Source of the DNA: Rhabditoides inermis
Lineage: Eukaryota; Nematoda; Chromadorea; Rhabditida; Rhabditidae
Length of the DNA: 64,000 nt
NCBI GenBank assembly: GCA_963966185.1
Contig: CAWZYM010000146.1
Span: 912,001 to 976,000 of the forward strand
Direction of reading: 5' to 3'
Numbering within the stretch: the stretch's first letter is position 1; each line of letters opens with the position of its first letter. The notes beneath the pieces were generated by a model. It did no database searches. It saw only the letters and a list, made by a program, of their open reading frames with translations, and was not told the origin of the DNA. Positions 22,378 through 38,839 of the stretch are shown piece by piece. The position numbers and the translations under genes are program-made.

Positions 22378-25362
22378 CTCCCTACTCTCTCCATCTAGCT
22401 CTCCCCTCTCTCTCTCTCTTCCTCTCTCTCTCCTCCCTCTCCCCCCTCTCTTCCTCCCTCTCCCTTTCACTCTCTCTCTCTCTCTCCCTCTCTCTCACCT
22501 TCTCCCTTTTCAGGCAAATGGACCATCTGCCTTGCTCTCTCCTTCATCGTTCTCTCGAATGCCATGATTCCAGTGGTGGCACACACCAGCGTCTGGCTCG
22601 TGTTCTTGTTCAGGTACGTATGATTACTAGTAACTAGTAACAGATTACCAGATTACGACATGCATCATATTATACTGTTGCAAAGTAGCGGAAAGGTATA
22701 CGGTATATAGACCGTAAACAGATGTCTTGCAGGGTGATGACAGGAATGGGAGATGCGTTCCTCTTTCCGTCTGCCAATTCCATGATCACTCGGTGAGTGC
22801 GGCCTTATTTGTGAAACACACGAATGTTTGAAAATTGGAATGATCTTTTTTTCAGCTGGTTTCCGCCCAAGGAGCGCCCGTTCGCTGTGGGATTCGTTAC
22901 CGGAGGAAGGCAGATCGGTAAGACGAGAAAGAGAGAAAGACAGAGAAAGAGAGATAGAGAGAGAAAGACAGAGAAAGAGAGAGATAGAGAGAGAGAGAGA
23001 GAGCTGAGATCCATTCATCCAGGCGCTCTCCTGATCTCCCCTCTGGCTGGTTATCTGTCCGCTCATTCTGGAGGATGGCAAAGCGTCTTCTGGCTGTCGG
23101 CTGGAATCGGTGAGCAACTCTCCCTCCCTCCCTTTCTCTCTCTCTCTCTCCCTCTCTCTCTCTCTCTTCTTTCTTTTTCCCCTTCTCTCTCACACCCTCT
23201 CCCTCTTAGGTGGTTCCATCCTGGTCCTCTGGACCCTCCTCTCTGCCGATAAGCCCACCAAGCACTGTTGTGTGAGGCGACACGAGTGCGCGTATATTGG
23301 TGAGTTACGGAAGACACACGCTTCATGTATTCAATAAGAGTGCAACACGTGATGAGAACTCAATAAGACTTCTATACTTTGAATAATACAAGTAAGAAAA
23401 AAACTACTGATGTCTACGAAAGAGAGACACAATATAATTAGAATAAGAGTCTTTCTTCGACCTACAGATGGAATTCGATTTTGGAATATACACAATGTAT
23501 AAACTATATGAACTACTAGTGTGCATTCCTGTTTTGTAGAGCGTAAGATCGAGGAGGAGCAGCTGGGTAAGAGGACTTCCCGTCCGTCGGCCCCCTGGGG
23601 GAAGATACTCACCAGCAGGTGAGATGGTATCGATTTGAGAAACACTACTGCTAATCAAATACAATTCCACTCTTCCTGCCGTTGAATCTTCACTGTCGAA
23701 CATTGACTTGTGTATAGTCTTGACTTCAGCATAAAAAAACCTATTTCCTTGTTGCAGACCGATCGTGGTGGCTGTGGCGGCGCTGGTGTGCCACGAGTTT
23801 CCCCTCGTCATCATGATCTCCGTCAGTTTCGTTTTTTTTCTCAGTCAGACTACATGCTACATGTCCGATGAGAACATTTACTGCAGAATTGGTTCTCCCC
23901 ACAGCCCATTTCTTTTATCGCCTCTCATGGAACGTAAATCTTCTTTTCAGTTGCTGTTTTGTTTATTTTTCGATAAACAGCATCTAAGAAATTGGTTCTG
24001 CTCACAGCCCTGTTATCCTCACGTGTTTCTTGAAACGTATCTCATATACTATTGCAATTGCAGCTGCTGCCCCGCTACTTCAACGACATCCTTGCACTCA
24101 CATCCACTGAACTGGGAGTCGTGTCCGCAGCGCCCACCGCTGTGCTGTGGGTGAGGATAGCGATTCTCTCTCTCCCTCCCTCTCTCTCTCTCTTATCCTT
24201 CTCTCTCTTTTCAGATCTCGAAGACCCTCTCCTCCTCTCTTTCCTCTGCCATCACTGCCCGCAAGTCGAGTACTCTCAGCAAGACTCGCATGTGCAAGGT
24301 GAGCGTTTTTTTGTTTATTTATTTAATTCAGACATATAAGAAATACATTAATGTGGTGTCCACTTTATTCGATTCAGATCTTCAATTTGATCGGTTCTCT
24401 GGGATTGGGAATCTGCGTCGGAATCACGCCGTTTGTGCGAGGAAACAAGGTGAGTAGACAATGCATAAATCGATCGAAACTGATGTATTCGATTCCAGGT
24501 CATCGCTATCACTGCACTCTGTGCGGCAAACGGATTCGCTGGTAAGTGATACATGGTTAGAGCTCGATTACTCCCTGCATTGTGGAATTGGCCAATGTCG
24601 AAGTTTATCTCAGCTGATTGAAACGTATCTAGATATGAATACATTTCAGGTTTGCATACGCCTGGAGTGCAGACGGCTCTTGTACAACTGGCGCCCGCGT
24701 ATACTGGAGTGGTGAGTAGAAGTACGATCTTGCCAGACATTCCATGCTGTTCTATTCCGTTTTATGGAATTATCAAAGAGAGAAACATGAGTTGGAATAC
24801 TACAAAATCATAATTCAAACTTCAGGTGACTGGCATCGCCTTTTCGACCGTCGCGGTTTTCTCCATTCTCAACAAGATAATCTCTATGGTTATCGTCAAG
24901 TGAGTAATGTTTAATACTGTTTGTCTGCTACTCGGTAATTACAATAATTTGACTGTGACTTCTTTCTAGGGACGGTACAATGGCTCAGTGGACTGTGGTC
25001 TTTGTTATTTCCGCTGTGGTGAGTCTTCGATCCACGATTTATCGATTGATATCGATTGATTCCAGGTGGCCCTTCTACCTGTCGTTTTCTTCACCCTTTG
25101 GGGTTCGGCCGATAGACAGCCGTGGGCCAGTCCCCAAGGAAAGGTGAGGACTATTCGAGCATTCGAGCATTCATCTAACAACTATTTGGATTCGTGAGTC
25201 GCGAAAAATAGTCACCGATTACTTTAGTCTGACGACACGACTTCTCAGACGTCGACCTCTACTGGATCTTCTGGCACATCGGCAACGACAGTATCCACGG
25301 ATGCAGAGGAGGAGGAGAAGGAGGAGAAAGAGAAGGAGAAGGAGCAGCACGAACAAGTGTGA
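21427..25362 (+). CDS. SLC17-type MFS anion transporter, 20 exons, 520 aa
   Basis: Exons: 21427-21509, 21623-21730, 21977-22067, 22252-22327, 22514-22613, 22733-22792, 22856-22917, 23023-23109, 23210-23299, 23540-23618, 23758-23821, 24064-24150, 24215-24298, 24378-24449, 24499-24541, 24650-24711, 24826-24899, 24970-25018, 25066-25143, 25249-25362 (1,563 nt, all phases agree). It is a membrane transporter with about 12 hydrophobic segments. TM1 is followed by an extracellular loop with N-glycosylation sites (NHT, NSS), then MFS motif A (GSQADRLNGKW) and the SLC17 block RVMTGMGDAFLFPSANS...RWFPPKERP. The family moves organic anions or phosphate with Na+ or H+ (sialin, VGLUT, NaPi-I); the substrate here is unknown. 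The tail is acidic/lysine-rich. Intron 3 begins GC (cag|gcaag). An upstream ATG exon (21200-21214, MTWRK) could splice in frame; otherwise the ATG directly follows TTTTAG, as in trans-splicing. Confidence 0.92.
21511..21612. repeat. (GA)n microsatellite at the first transporter intron
   Basis: The array begins directly at the 5' splice site (aag|gtagagagag) and fills almost the whole intron. Confidence 0.95.
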
Positions 25363-25640
25363 ACGAAAAGCAGTGATACGAAAGGTCGTCACGAACAGTC
25401 AACTTCTAATTGTATAGTATGGAACTGAATCTCAGGAACGTTGTCGTCCTTTGTATTGAGTGGGTAGATGCGAATCCGTGTGTATTTCAGATATTATATC
25501 TATTTTAGTCCATGTTCACTTTAACTGCATCGGGTATGTTAGTCTAGTGCCTTGTGTAACACCGAATAACACTGCTGCGAGAATGAGTTAAGTAGTATTG
25601 CTCAGTTGTATTTGCTTTATGTATTGATTCGAGTAAGATA

Positions 25641-25646
25641 AATAAA
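25641..25646 (+). terminator. Poly(A) signal of the transporter gene
   Basis: AATAAA lies 279 nt after the stop, followed by a T-rich stretch. Confidence 0.55.
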
Positions 25647-25755
25647 TTTTATTCGTATTTGTGTCAACTTCAAGAATGCAACTTGTAATCTAAAAAGAAG
25701 AAGATGAAATCATTTTTTTTAATCCATGAAAAAAAATTATTCTACCGTAGTTACG

Positions 25756-25831
25756 TATAACATTATTCTGAGAGATATTTTGCGAGATTACGGTAGAAAA
25801 TCGATCTACCCTCTAGTCGCATTTGATATAC
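25756..25831. repeat. Dispersed ~76-bp repeat also found in the tandem units
   Basis: About 85% identical to 42700-42777 (and 51350, 60000), sharing the core gattacggtagaaaatcga and tctaccctc. In the tandem units it lies directly upstream of the minus-strand start codon; here it lies downstream of the transporter. A short inverted pair (ctaccgta/tacggtag) is present. Confidence 0.75.
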
Positions 25832-25927
25832 CTTCCAGTCGTGAGGAGACCAAAGCGCGCGCATTCAAACAATAATATCGATCAAAGAAGCAGGTATGCG
25901 GTCTCCGTAAGAATCGAACACTTTTAG

Positions 25928-26921
25928 TAGGAACCACAACTTGAGTTTCAGAGAGCCCGGCGAAATCATGTAACATTTTCTCACTGGACACATGACGTGC
26001 TAAATTAGCATAGAACGATTCGCCATTTCGCGCTGATTCTAACGGTATATTATTTATGGGATCATGTACCCTGTAGAGTAGTTCAAGTCAAGTCAAGTCA
26101 AGTGTTTATCCGGAATCGTTATAGCTGAATATGACAATCACAATCACAATGATAGGAAAGGAAGCATACAGTGGGCCAAGATCTTATGGGCTAACGCCGG
26201 GGAAAGACAGTTGGGCAGACGAGGTTAGTGGCGGAAGACGATTCTTGATCGATAATTCTCCGATACTTGATCGATATTCTTTCCATATACCATTAGAGTA
26301 TCATTGTTGATGTGACAGCGCCGGAGACTCCTTTGCTTTGCACATAGTATTTCCTCGCGCCTGAACTGCTTCCACATGAGCTACTTCCGGCCGGCTCAAT
26401 GGATGTCTTGGGAAGGCTTCTTGTCGATGCGCCCGATCATCCGGCAGCGGCGGGGCAAAATGAAGACCCGACCGCACGCCGCGGGGAAAGAAGAAGAATA
26501 TCGTCAAGTCAGTCTCATAGAGTAGTTAAAATCGGTAAAAAGTGATACGATGACGTCATATTTCTTTGATCTAGCCGCCATCGCTCAAAGTGAGTAATGA
26601 AAAATGCTAACATAAGAGACGTATTTCATCGAGTACTTATCGATTACACTCAAACAAAACCTAGTGGTACTATTATAAACGAATATGTTCATTATTTAAC
26701 TATCGATGACGTCATCAGTGCTTTGATCTAGCCGCCCTCTGTCGCACTTTCCCTATGTGAGCGCGCGCTCTGGGGCGCGGCGCCGTGCGGAATTAGAGCG
26801 CAATGTGAACGATGAACCCTACGAGCATTATATATTTTTGAAATCAGCTTTAAATGGACCACATTTATAAACTTATTGCTATACCATATCCAAATATTTG
26901 AAAATCTCATTGTGGTCCCTA
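25928..26921 (-). mobile_element. TIR DNA element with 9-bp TSD, copy 2 (inverted), with nested insertion
   Basis: Termini taggaaccacaa...ttgtggtccct(a) are flanked by the 9-bp repeat cacttttag (25919-25927, 26922-26930). It is homologous in reverse to 8943-9931. At 26082-26517 a 436-bp block is inserted, bounded by the 8-bp duplication tagagtag (26074-26081, 26518-26525); copy 1 preserves the empty site (ctactttacagagtac near 9778). The block begins with an aagtc repeat. No coding sequence is recognised. Confidence 0.8.
26082..26517. mobile_element. 436-bp insertion with 8-bp TSD
   Basis: It is defined by comparing the two copies of the host TIR element: present here, absent there, with tagagtag duplicated at both edges. 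An 8-bp TSD suggests a hAT-type non-autonomous element, but I see no convincing terminal inverted repeat. Confidence 0.65.
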
Positions 26922-27398
26922 CACTTTTAGGACACTTGGGTACTAGAGCGTTCGTTTGAAAAAAATTGCTTCTTTTTGAATTTTTTGAGATGTTCCACCC
27001 CGAGACAACAAAAACCACTATCACCATTTTAGTATCACTCCAGTTTACATTATTTTTTTAGAAAAAAAATCGCTGAGGTATGTTTTGAGATATTAGATCG
27101 AATCTTTATCTTGCACAACAAATATACACAGAGTTGATAAAGATTTATATTATAAAGCCTTTGTTTGTACATACTCCCATTCTTTCCTATTCTCCCAGTC
27201 ACAGATTAGTGAAGAATGTTGAGAAACAAAAATATCGGGGCTCGGGGAGAAATGAGAAAGGGAACATAGAGAGCAACAGTGAGTGATAGAGAAATAAAAA
27301 AAAGGGGAGGAAGGGGAGGGAAAGAGAGAGAAAGAGGAATAAGGAGAGGAAGAGGGAGAGAGAAAGAAAAGGAGAGGGAAAGGGAGAGAGAGATGTTC

Positions 27399-27833
27399 TC
27401 AGATCATCTTGGCGACCCTGTGTGCTACGACGAGCACTCCCTCGAAGGCCTCCCTGACTGTCCTCTCAATCAGACGCTCCGGAAGCTTGAACCCGTACCT
27501 AGACAACACAACTATGTTACACTGATTCCTCATCACATCTTCTTCACAACCCTCACACGCTACGTTTCACGTCGTACATAGAGGGTAGCGTTCATCTATT
27601 ACATAAACGGCATTAAAACATACCACGATCGCTAGGCTAGTTGTAAAGGAGAGATTGATTGTCACTCACCACCCGTCTTCGTCAGTGTCCTTGTCACCCG
27701 GTCGGAGCTCCACCGTGTACACGTACTTCACCCCAAGAGACTTGGCGAAGTCGTCAGAAGCCCCGGCTGCTGGGTCTGTGACGACAGCCATATCATAGAG
27801 TTTCAAACTTTGGGGGGAAGAGAGAGAAAGGAA

Positions 27834-27864
<31 letters not shown>

Positions 27865-28899
27865 GAGAAAGAGGGGGAGGGGGAGAGAGTGTGACTGACA
27901 CATGCTGTCTGCGCTGTTGTCGACCGTGTAGTTGGTACCGTATACCTGTCGAATCGCGTCCCTCGCCAGAATACCCAGCGATTTCTGAATGGACAACATC
28001 ATAATTTCACACAATCCCAATTTTATCGGTTAGACGATTTCTGAACGAGTTAGTCACCTTCGAGCACAGAAAATCATTATTACACACCGTTGCGCTATGT
28101 TATACCGATAGTTTAGTTTCAAGATTGTCATCGTAAACGCAGGGATGGTGAGAAAGAACGCGCAAGCCTATAGTCGGGTTGGATCCTATATGCCATCCGT
28201 GACATTTCACATGTTGTGCAGTTTCGTGCAACACAACGTGTATGTCTTCAAATATCTAAAACGCTTTGTGAAAGGGAATCGAACCCATGGCAGCTCGCAA
28301 CTATCGCGCGCTGGCGGCGCGCTCTACCACTACGCCATTGGGGCTCATACTGAGTGAGGGGTCATTGAATTTCTCGAATGTGTTTGCTCGTTATCTCTCA
28401 TCATTGTACACTGAAGAGGACAGTGGAGCTAGATGGGCTCTCTCTTCGATATCTTAACCACTGTCTCTATGGCGCAGTGGTAGTGTGCGCCGCCAGCGCA
28501 CAATCGCTGCGGCATGTCCACGTGTTCGATTCCTACTAATGGAAGCGTTTTGGATATTTGATGACAAACATGTTGTGTTGCACGAAACTGCACAACGTGT
28601 GAATGTCACGGATGGCATATAGAATCTAATCCGACTATAGCATGGGTACTCTGCGCGAAGGGGCCGGCCCAGCCAGGACAACGCCTCCGCTTCTCTCACT
28701 GATCACACTCTCTCGCAGACTGTGCCCATCTCGCGCCATTGTATTTCTAACAGTATCAAACACATCATCCACGTACCATATCGTTGACGTCACTCGGGTA
28801 GGTGTGAGTGGCGTAGCCCCACGGATACACCCAGTTCTCGCCGTATGAATGAAGGGTCAGGTAGGCCTCAACGAGAAATCTCTCCCTCTCTCTCCTTCT

Positions 28900-28934
<35 letters not shown>

Positions 28935-29083
28935 CTCACATCGATACTCCTCTTCTTCTTTCTGAGGAATGCGGCCAGATGCTGTGCCTCGACCTCACTC
29001 AGCGGGCCGTCGCCGTGGAAGATCTCACTGAAAGAGGAGTTAGAGAGGGACAGGGAGAGAGAGAGAAAGAGAGAGAGAGAGAC

Positions 29084-29122
<39 letters not shown>

Positions 29123-30024
29123 TGTGTGTCCGACCTGCACGGGTTGGCGCTGGTTCCGTCGTATGCCCAGTAGTAGGGGAAGTTCCTGTTCGGGTCCACC
29201 CCATAGCAACCGTTTGCGCGCGGACCCGATCTGCGAGGAACTCGTTGTATTGTAGTTATATTTTTGTAACCTCATGCAGCAATCGATGCCATCACTTATC
29301 CTCGTCTGATCAAACCGAGACATTGTGGTACCGTTCCCTTTTTTTCCTCTTTTCACACCACTCTGGCAGGAGTAAATACCTGATCAGTATTCCCAACTAA
29401 CATACATCTACCGTACCCCATTGTCTTATACCGTAACCACCTAGTACCTTGTCTTCCTCCACATGCGGTCGGAGGTGCGGCTGAACTCGTAGCCATCCGG
29501 GTTCACATTCGGCGCGATAATGATGTCGATCTGAAAATGAACTCTCTTTTCTCTCTCATTCTCTCTCACCCCTTCTCTCTCACGCTCATACTTTCCCCTC
29601 TCTCTCACTATTTCTCTCTCTCTCTCTATCTCTCTCTTTCTCTCTCTCTCCCTATTCCTCTCTCACTCTCTCACCTTCTTGAGCAGCTCCGCGTAGGTCG
29701 CATTTGACTCACTGGCGAACTGCAATCAACAATCGTGATATCTATCGTAACCGTCATAATCAGCATTACTCAAATAAGTATTCATTCAATGTTTTTTTCA
29801 TTTGTTTTACTGCTAATTGCTAATATCAACAAAACCAGAAAGGAAGTGAAGCAGAGCGAGTTCAGACTACATACATGGAGTATCCCTCTCCATCTACAGT
29901 ACACCGCACGCACCCTGTGGATGGCATAGAGGGCCATGGCGGGGGCGATCCACTCCCGCGCGTGGATGCCAGCATCGATGAACATGACTCGTTTCGGGTG
30001 AGGGGAGGGGTAGCCGAGCTGTAA

Positions 30025-30069
<45 letters not shown>

Positions 30070-30794
30070 CTTTCCATCCCTACGCATTGTTTGACGGGTA
30101 TTTAAAATGGGGATCTACAGTAACCTCCAGTACCTTGATATACTTGATGTCCCGTCCCTCGTGGCTCTTCCCTATCGAGTCGACTGTGGCCGCGTCTGGA
30201 TGGAGGGAAGCAATCGAATCCACAAACGACATTTGCTGCAAGAGAAACGAATCTGTGAAAAGTCATTTTCGCTTCTCATTTGTCATGCTCATGTGATAGT
30301 TAAAATGAAATACGTCATTTAGAACACATGTAGTCTGTGCCAGACATAAAAGAAATGAGCCTAAACAAAAGTAAAAGTACAATTATGCATCCCCCTGACA
30401 CTCTGCGAAACTGTGAGATTAGATTGAGTGAGATAGGAGTTCAAACCGTCATTGAGATCAAACCAGTGAAAAGTCCAAACTTCAAATCATGCCTGATTCA
30501 TGGCGCGGACTAAATAAGCAACATAGAGCGTGCGTTCATGATTATATCAGAGTGATCGACGCGTAATCGAAGTTGTGTGCTACATGATGCGAGATAAACA
30601 TTCTAATTCTGATCCGAAAGTACCCACATTCTGCCACGTGTGGTACTTGTACAAGTTCATGTCAGCTGCCGAATCCACGCTGCTAGAGAAGACAGAGTTC
30701 TGAGAGAACGCCGCCAGCGGACCCAGGTTCGGCACTGAAAAGACAGACACAGTTATGGAAAGAGAAGGGGGGAGAGAGAGAGGGAGAGAGAGGG

Positions 30795-30825
<31 letters not shown>

Positions 30826-30874
30826 GAGGGGGAGAGAGAGGGAGAGAGATGGAAAAAAGAGGGAGAGAGAGAGG

Positions 30875-30916
<42 letters not shown>

Positions 30917-31367
30917 CACCGACGAGCCTGGTGTGTATGCCCTCCTGCTGGAAGTACGCGAGAGTGTCTTCTACCCTCTCCGGTGGCACCAGAATGTCCA
31001 CACTGCGTCGCGAACGCGAAGACGACAGCACATCGAACTGCAGAGAGAAACGAATGTAGGAAAAAGTACAAGTATACATTATCCTGACATAAAACTGTAA
31101 AATTAGACTGTGCCGGGAACGGGACGAGGGAGAGTGAGAGTGAGTGAGATCCAACAAAAAGAGAACCTCCCCACCTCATGTCCGACCGCCTGATTCAGGG
31201 CGCGCACCGCCCGCTCCTGACCCTCGCTCGATGGGTAGACACGGTGCACCTGGTGGCTGGAAGCGATCGATAAATCGATAATCGATCGATAACCATACTC
31301 ACCCCTCGTAGGTGTTTGCGGCGACGCAGCAGCCGCATATCAGACCGACCAGCGGCCATGACCACAT
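27399..31367 (-). CDS. Secreted zinc carboxypeptidase, family M14 (CPB-like), 14 exons, 433 aa
   Basis: Exons 5'->3' (plus coordinates): 31303-31367, 31175-31256, 30920-31037, 30628-30734, 30134-30235, 29914-30018, 29675-29719, 29448-29530, 29135-29230, 28940-29027, 28777-28866, 27902-27984, 27670-27807, 27399-27498 (1,302 nt, phases agree). It removes C-terminal residues from peptides. Domains: signal peptide (MWSWPLVGLICGCCVAA); M14 propeptide (VHRVYPSSEGQ to EGIHTRLV); catalytic domain with zinc ligands His177 and Glu180 (GIHAREW) and His303 (TLHSYG), NPDGYEFSRTSDRMWRKTR, GVDPNRNF, and catalytic Glu388 (YTVELRPGD). The pocket motif GASDDF places Asp at 373, as in carboxypeptidase B (GGSDDW), predicting preference for C-terminal Lys/Arg. 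The start follows ttccag, suggesting trans-splicing. Exon 11 uses a gttgag acceptor and exon 13 uses a weak ccaaag one. Two SINEs lie in intron 11. Confidence 0.92.
28168..28344 (-). mobile_element. tRNA-Gly-like SINE, copy 1
   Basis: Read on the minus strand: a tRNA-like head with A box aatggcgtagtggtagagc, anticodon arm gcgcg-ccgccag-cgcgc (anticodon GCC, glycine) and B box gggttcgattccc. A conserved tail of about 100 nt follows and ends near cccgactatag. It lies in carboxypeptidase intron 11. Confidence 0.75.
28462..28640 (+). mobile_element. tRNA-Gly-like SINE, copy 2 (inverted to copy 1)
   Basis: It has the same head and tail as 28168-28344 but in the opposite orientation, about 118 bp away. 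The anticodon arm reads tgtgcg-ccgccag-cgcaca, so both stem strands changed together relative to copy 1 while the loop stayed constant. The tail gaaactgcacaacgtgtgaa...ggatggcatata matches copy 1. Confidence 0.75.
30771..30914. repeat. (GA)n array in carboxypeptidase intron 3
   Basis: About 144 nt of interrupted GA repeats. In the sense of the gene it is CT-rich and begins 6-8 nt after the donor gtgggt. Confidence 0.95.
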
Positions 31368-33439
31368 CCCTGGAATCAGTTGACTCGGATCAATGACACA
31401 CGAAATCAAAACAAAGCGCGCAAAACAAAGCTGGCAGTATAGGTGTGAAAGTGCGCCGGGCGAGAAAGAGAGGGAGAGAGAGAGAGGGGGGGGAGGGTCA
31501 GTCAGTGGCGATAGCGTGAGAAAATGGGTGCGCGCGCGAAGAAGGGAACACTGTCCTCTCTACACGTGACGCGATATTCGAAACGGGAACGTTGCACCAC
31601 CGCTTATATCCGATAGGCGATTATACAATGAAGCAACAATGCGGTATCGATGTCGATTTAATGACACCGACGTTTTTGAAAGGGAAATTGTGGCTGCGCT
31701 TTATCGACGGTGTCCATATTTGCCGACGTCAGAATGATGCAGAGCAACAATACAACAATATCATCACTCGATCCATTTATGTGAAAGGCATGAGTAACAG
31801 ACAAAACACACGCATAATAGGGTAGACGGGAAAGGAGCGGAAACGGGCGGATCGTTTGACTGAAACTGGTGTGTGTTTCCTAGCAACTTTCAAGAGATTC
31901 AAGAGGTCTGAGGATGGGATAGCGATAATATGGTGTTTGTTGCGGGCAAACCGCGAAAGTGAAGCAAAGAAAAAAAGAGAGAGTATTGTATACTTTCACT
32001 GCCCTGATGTGATACTGACAGAATGGAGATTCGAGGCTTTATTACGATACACACAAGCCATGTACATAGAGAAGGGTGCATCAAGCATCAGAATAAATCG
32101 GAAGAAAAGAAACAAAAACCAAAATCCAATAAGCTCTTGCAAATTATAGTCTTGTTTTTTTCAAAGAATGGAACATCAGAATACAATTAGCATATTGAGA
32201 GACACAGGAAATTGTAGTGACACGAGATCTTCTTTAGAATATGAGTCGAACGCATATTTATAGCGATAGACGCAACTCCAAATGCGGGGCAATTGTGATA
32301 AGAGAGCGAAATGTGAAATGTGGCCAATAAAAAAATGTACAACAACAATATTCGAGTGTAAGCGAACAGAGACACTAGATACTAGATGGAACCGACGAAT
32401 TTTGAACTTTCCATGGTCTCTATCCCTATCCCTCTCCCTCTCTACGTCTCATCTATTGACACTAGTTGTCGCTGATCTAACATTGTTGACATACCTGATT
32501 ACTTTAAAACAACCCTTTCTCCACAGGGATTGCTCACTCATGCAGATGCGAGAATGAAAGTGAACGAAAGAGCATGAGTAACGAGTCGAAGGAAGAGAGG
32601 TAGGCAGTGAGAGGGAGAGAAATAGAGACAGCTACCGAAAACGGTTAATGATAAAATACACGTAGTCATCTAACACGTGAAAACATTTTCGCAAAGTTTG
32701 CAAAAAAAAATGTAGCGCGGCTAATAATATGAGATCAAATAGAGAGCCGGAAACGCTGTCACTTTCTATAGCCAGCTGTCAAATTGAACAGCAAACATGA
32801 CGGAATCGCGGATTGCACCAATGGATTCACAGTTTGATCTCAATCAAATGGGTGTACATTCCATTTTAATAACACTTCTGTATTCCAGGCAGTGAACAAA
32901 GCAATACGGAAAATCGAAACACCAGCAGGAATCAAAACACTATTCACTCTTGACTATCAAAGCAAATGATATCGTAATCCCTCAACGATAGACTGCTCTC
33001 TCTTTCCACCCCCCCCCCCCCCCCTCTCTCTCTCTCTCTCCTTTTCTCTCTGGCTCTCAGCATGATTCCCACCACAATGTATCATGACTATATATAGAAA
33101 ATCTTAGGCGTTTAGCCCTTCCAAAGTACCACATTCCGCACTTTGGTGACGTTTTGGTCAAACAACCAAAGCCAACCATTTATTCGGTCACATTCAGCCA
33201 CATCATTTCTAATCATATGTATTAGCTCACTCAAAATCACGTTTTATACGCAGTGCCTATTATTATTCATAAAAACATAGACATGGCAAAAGGTGGAATA
33301 GACCCATGGTAAAAGAAACGTTAAAACTGTACTCGAAAACCCGAAATTAGAAATTGCATAAACTTGGGAGGGCTAGAAAACGTTTCAATGTTTCAGACTT
33401 CCTCGATATTCGAACCGTTTCAAATGTTTAGGGAGACAG
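31368..33439. other. Intergenic between carboxypeptidase and glycosyltransferase
   Basis: No exon is supported. It contains the upstream region of the carboxypeptidase and the 3' flank of the GT92 gene, a CT patch at about 32418-32445 and a poly-C run followed by CT repeats at about 33008-33040. Confidence 0.5.
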
Positions 33440-37208
<3,769 letters not shown>

Positions 37209-37574
37209 ACCCTTGAAAAAGATTAATTCATTATAAAGAACACATTCACTCAGTTGTTGTTCATAAAACATAGAAAACATGTGTTCGTTCATTTGATGAA
37301 ACCGAAAGTGCAAAGCAAATCAAACTAAAAAGCGCCGGAAATGGTCTCTTTTTCTGCATAGCTCCACAAAACCAAAAGATGATACGTGAGAACGAAAAAA
37401 AGAGAGTGAACACTGAGCACGGATCGTAAATATAACAAACGGGGTGTGAACCAATGCGGGCGCTGAGAGAAGACGGCACGGAACACACATAAACATAAAC
37501 AATCCCGCAGCTCGGCCTATCTAATCGGTCATCGACAGTGATACTAGAATGAATTGTGTAACTCGAGACGCTGG

Positions 37575-37670
<96 letters not shown>

Positions 37671-37815
37671 AGATAGAGAGAGAGACAGAGAGAGAGAGAC
37701 GTTTCCATTGACAATTGCGGGCAATTCCTAGGAATGCTTCGGTCAAATGCGATCAATTCATGGCATTCCGGGAAGAAAATGAAAGGAGTTGTGTGAGAGA
37801 TAGAAGACAGAGATG

Positions 37816-37855
<40 letters not shown>

Positions 37856-38022
37856 GGGGGAAAGAGAGGTGGGGAGACTGTACTGTAATGGTGAATCATT
37901 TGCGCGGTGTGAACCGAAACTTCCTGAGTGGCTTGCATATAAATTACACTTTCGAAATGTGTGTCTCACTAGCGATGACACTGGAAGAAACATGTGTACA
38001 GCTCCAATCAGAGAGGGAATGA

Positions 38023-38055
<33 letters not shown>

Positions 38056-38290
38056 AAGAGAGAAAGAGAGAGAGAGAGACGGGAGGAGAGAAGGAGAAGA
38101 AGTTGTTGTAATTCATTAGCCTTCGTCATATTTCCCGATCTCTGTCTGACACTGATTGGAAACACATGCTTGCAACAAGTGGAAACTTCAATCTCATTTT
38201 ATAAAGACCTTTAAAAAACGATACATATACTCTCCTGTTAGCCTCAAAGTTAATCGTGTTGCGGAAACTTTTTTTTACGGTATTAAAATT
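37209..38290. other. Flank with GA arrays, no gene recognised
   Basis: It holds GA arrays at about 37581-37699, 37818-37851 and 38021-38079. Open frames here are translations of those arrays. This is the presumed promoter side of the minus-strand GT92 gene. Confidence 0.5.
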
Positions 38291-38839
38291 TAAAGGGAGT
38301 GTACACTCTGAATTCCGAAGTTGAGTTAGCACCGGGATGTGAAAATATGTTGAAAACGACTCAGTTTTGTCAATACAACTATTTGCTGAAAATGTGGGGG
38401 GGTAGAAATTGTCAACACTCACGTCCACGTCGTGCTTCCCGGGAGTCTGTTTGCCTGTGCATACAGACTGCTAAGTTCAAGTGTTGACTACTTTCGAGTC
38501 AAGGAATTGTCACCCTTTGACAATACGACAGGCATTATGCCCAACATACCGACTATGCGATCATCGCAAAGAACCAGGACCCGCTACATGTCCTACAATG
38601 TCCGTTCTGCCAGAAGCTGAAAATGTCTGCAAGTTGGTGAAAATTCAGCGCAAAATGTATGAAAATGCAGAAATTGGTGCCAATTGGTGCCAATTTTCAA
38701 TGTTCAACAGAATTTTTCATCGACTTATACATAGGTATCTCCGACACATAGTTGCATTGACAAAAGTACATCATTTTCAACATATTTTCACATCCCGGTG
38801 CTAACTTAACTTCGAAATTCAGAGTGTACACTCCCTTTA
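38291..38839. mobile_element. TA-flanked MITE with ~66-bp TIRs, complete copy
   Basis: The left end taaagggagtgtacactctg and its continuation to about 38357 are matched by the inverted right end running to ccctttaa at 38839, with about 3 mismatches in 66. TA at both ends suggests a Tc1/mariner-type target. It has no coding capacity. The tandem-unit breakpoint (38304) lies inside its left TIR. Confidence 0.85.

Noticed and set aside
30580..31179. 199-codon Ser/Leu-rich minus-strand frame
   Set aside because: It joins two real carboxypeptidase exons through a (CT)n intron; donor and acceptor sites and frame phase show the array is spliced out.
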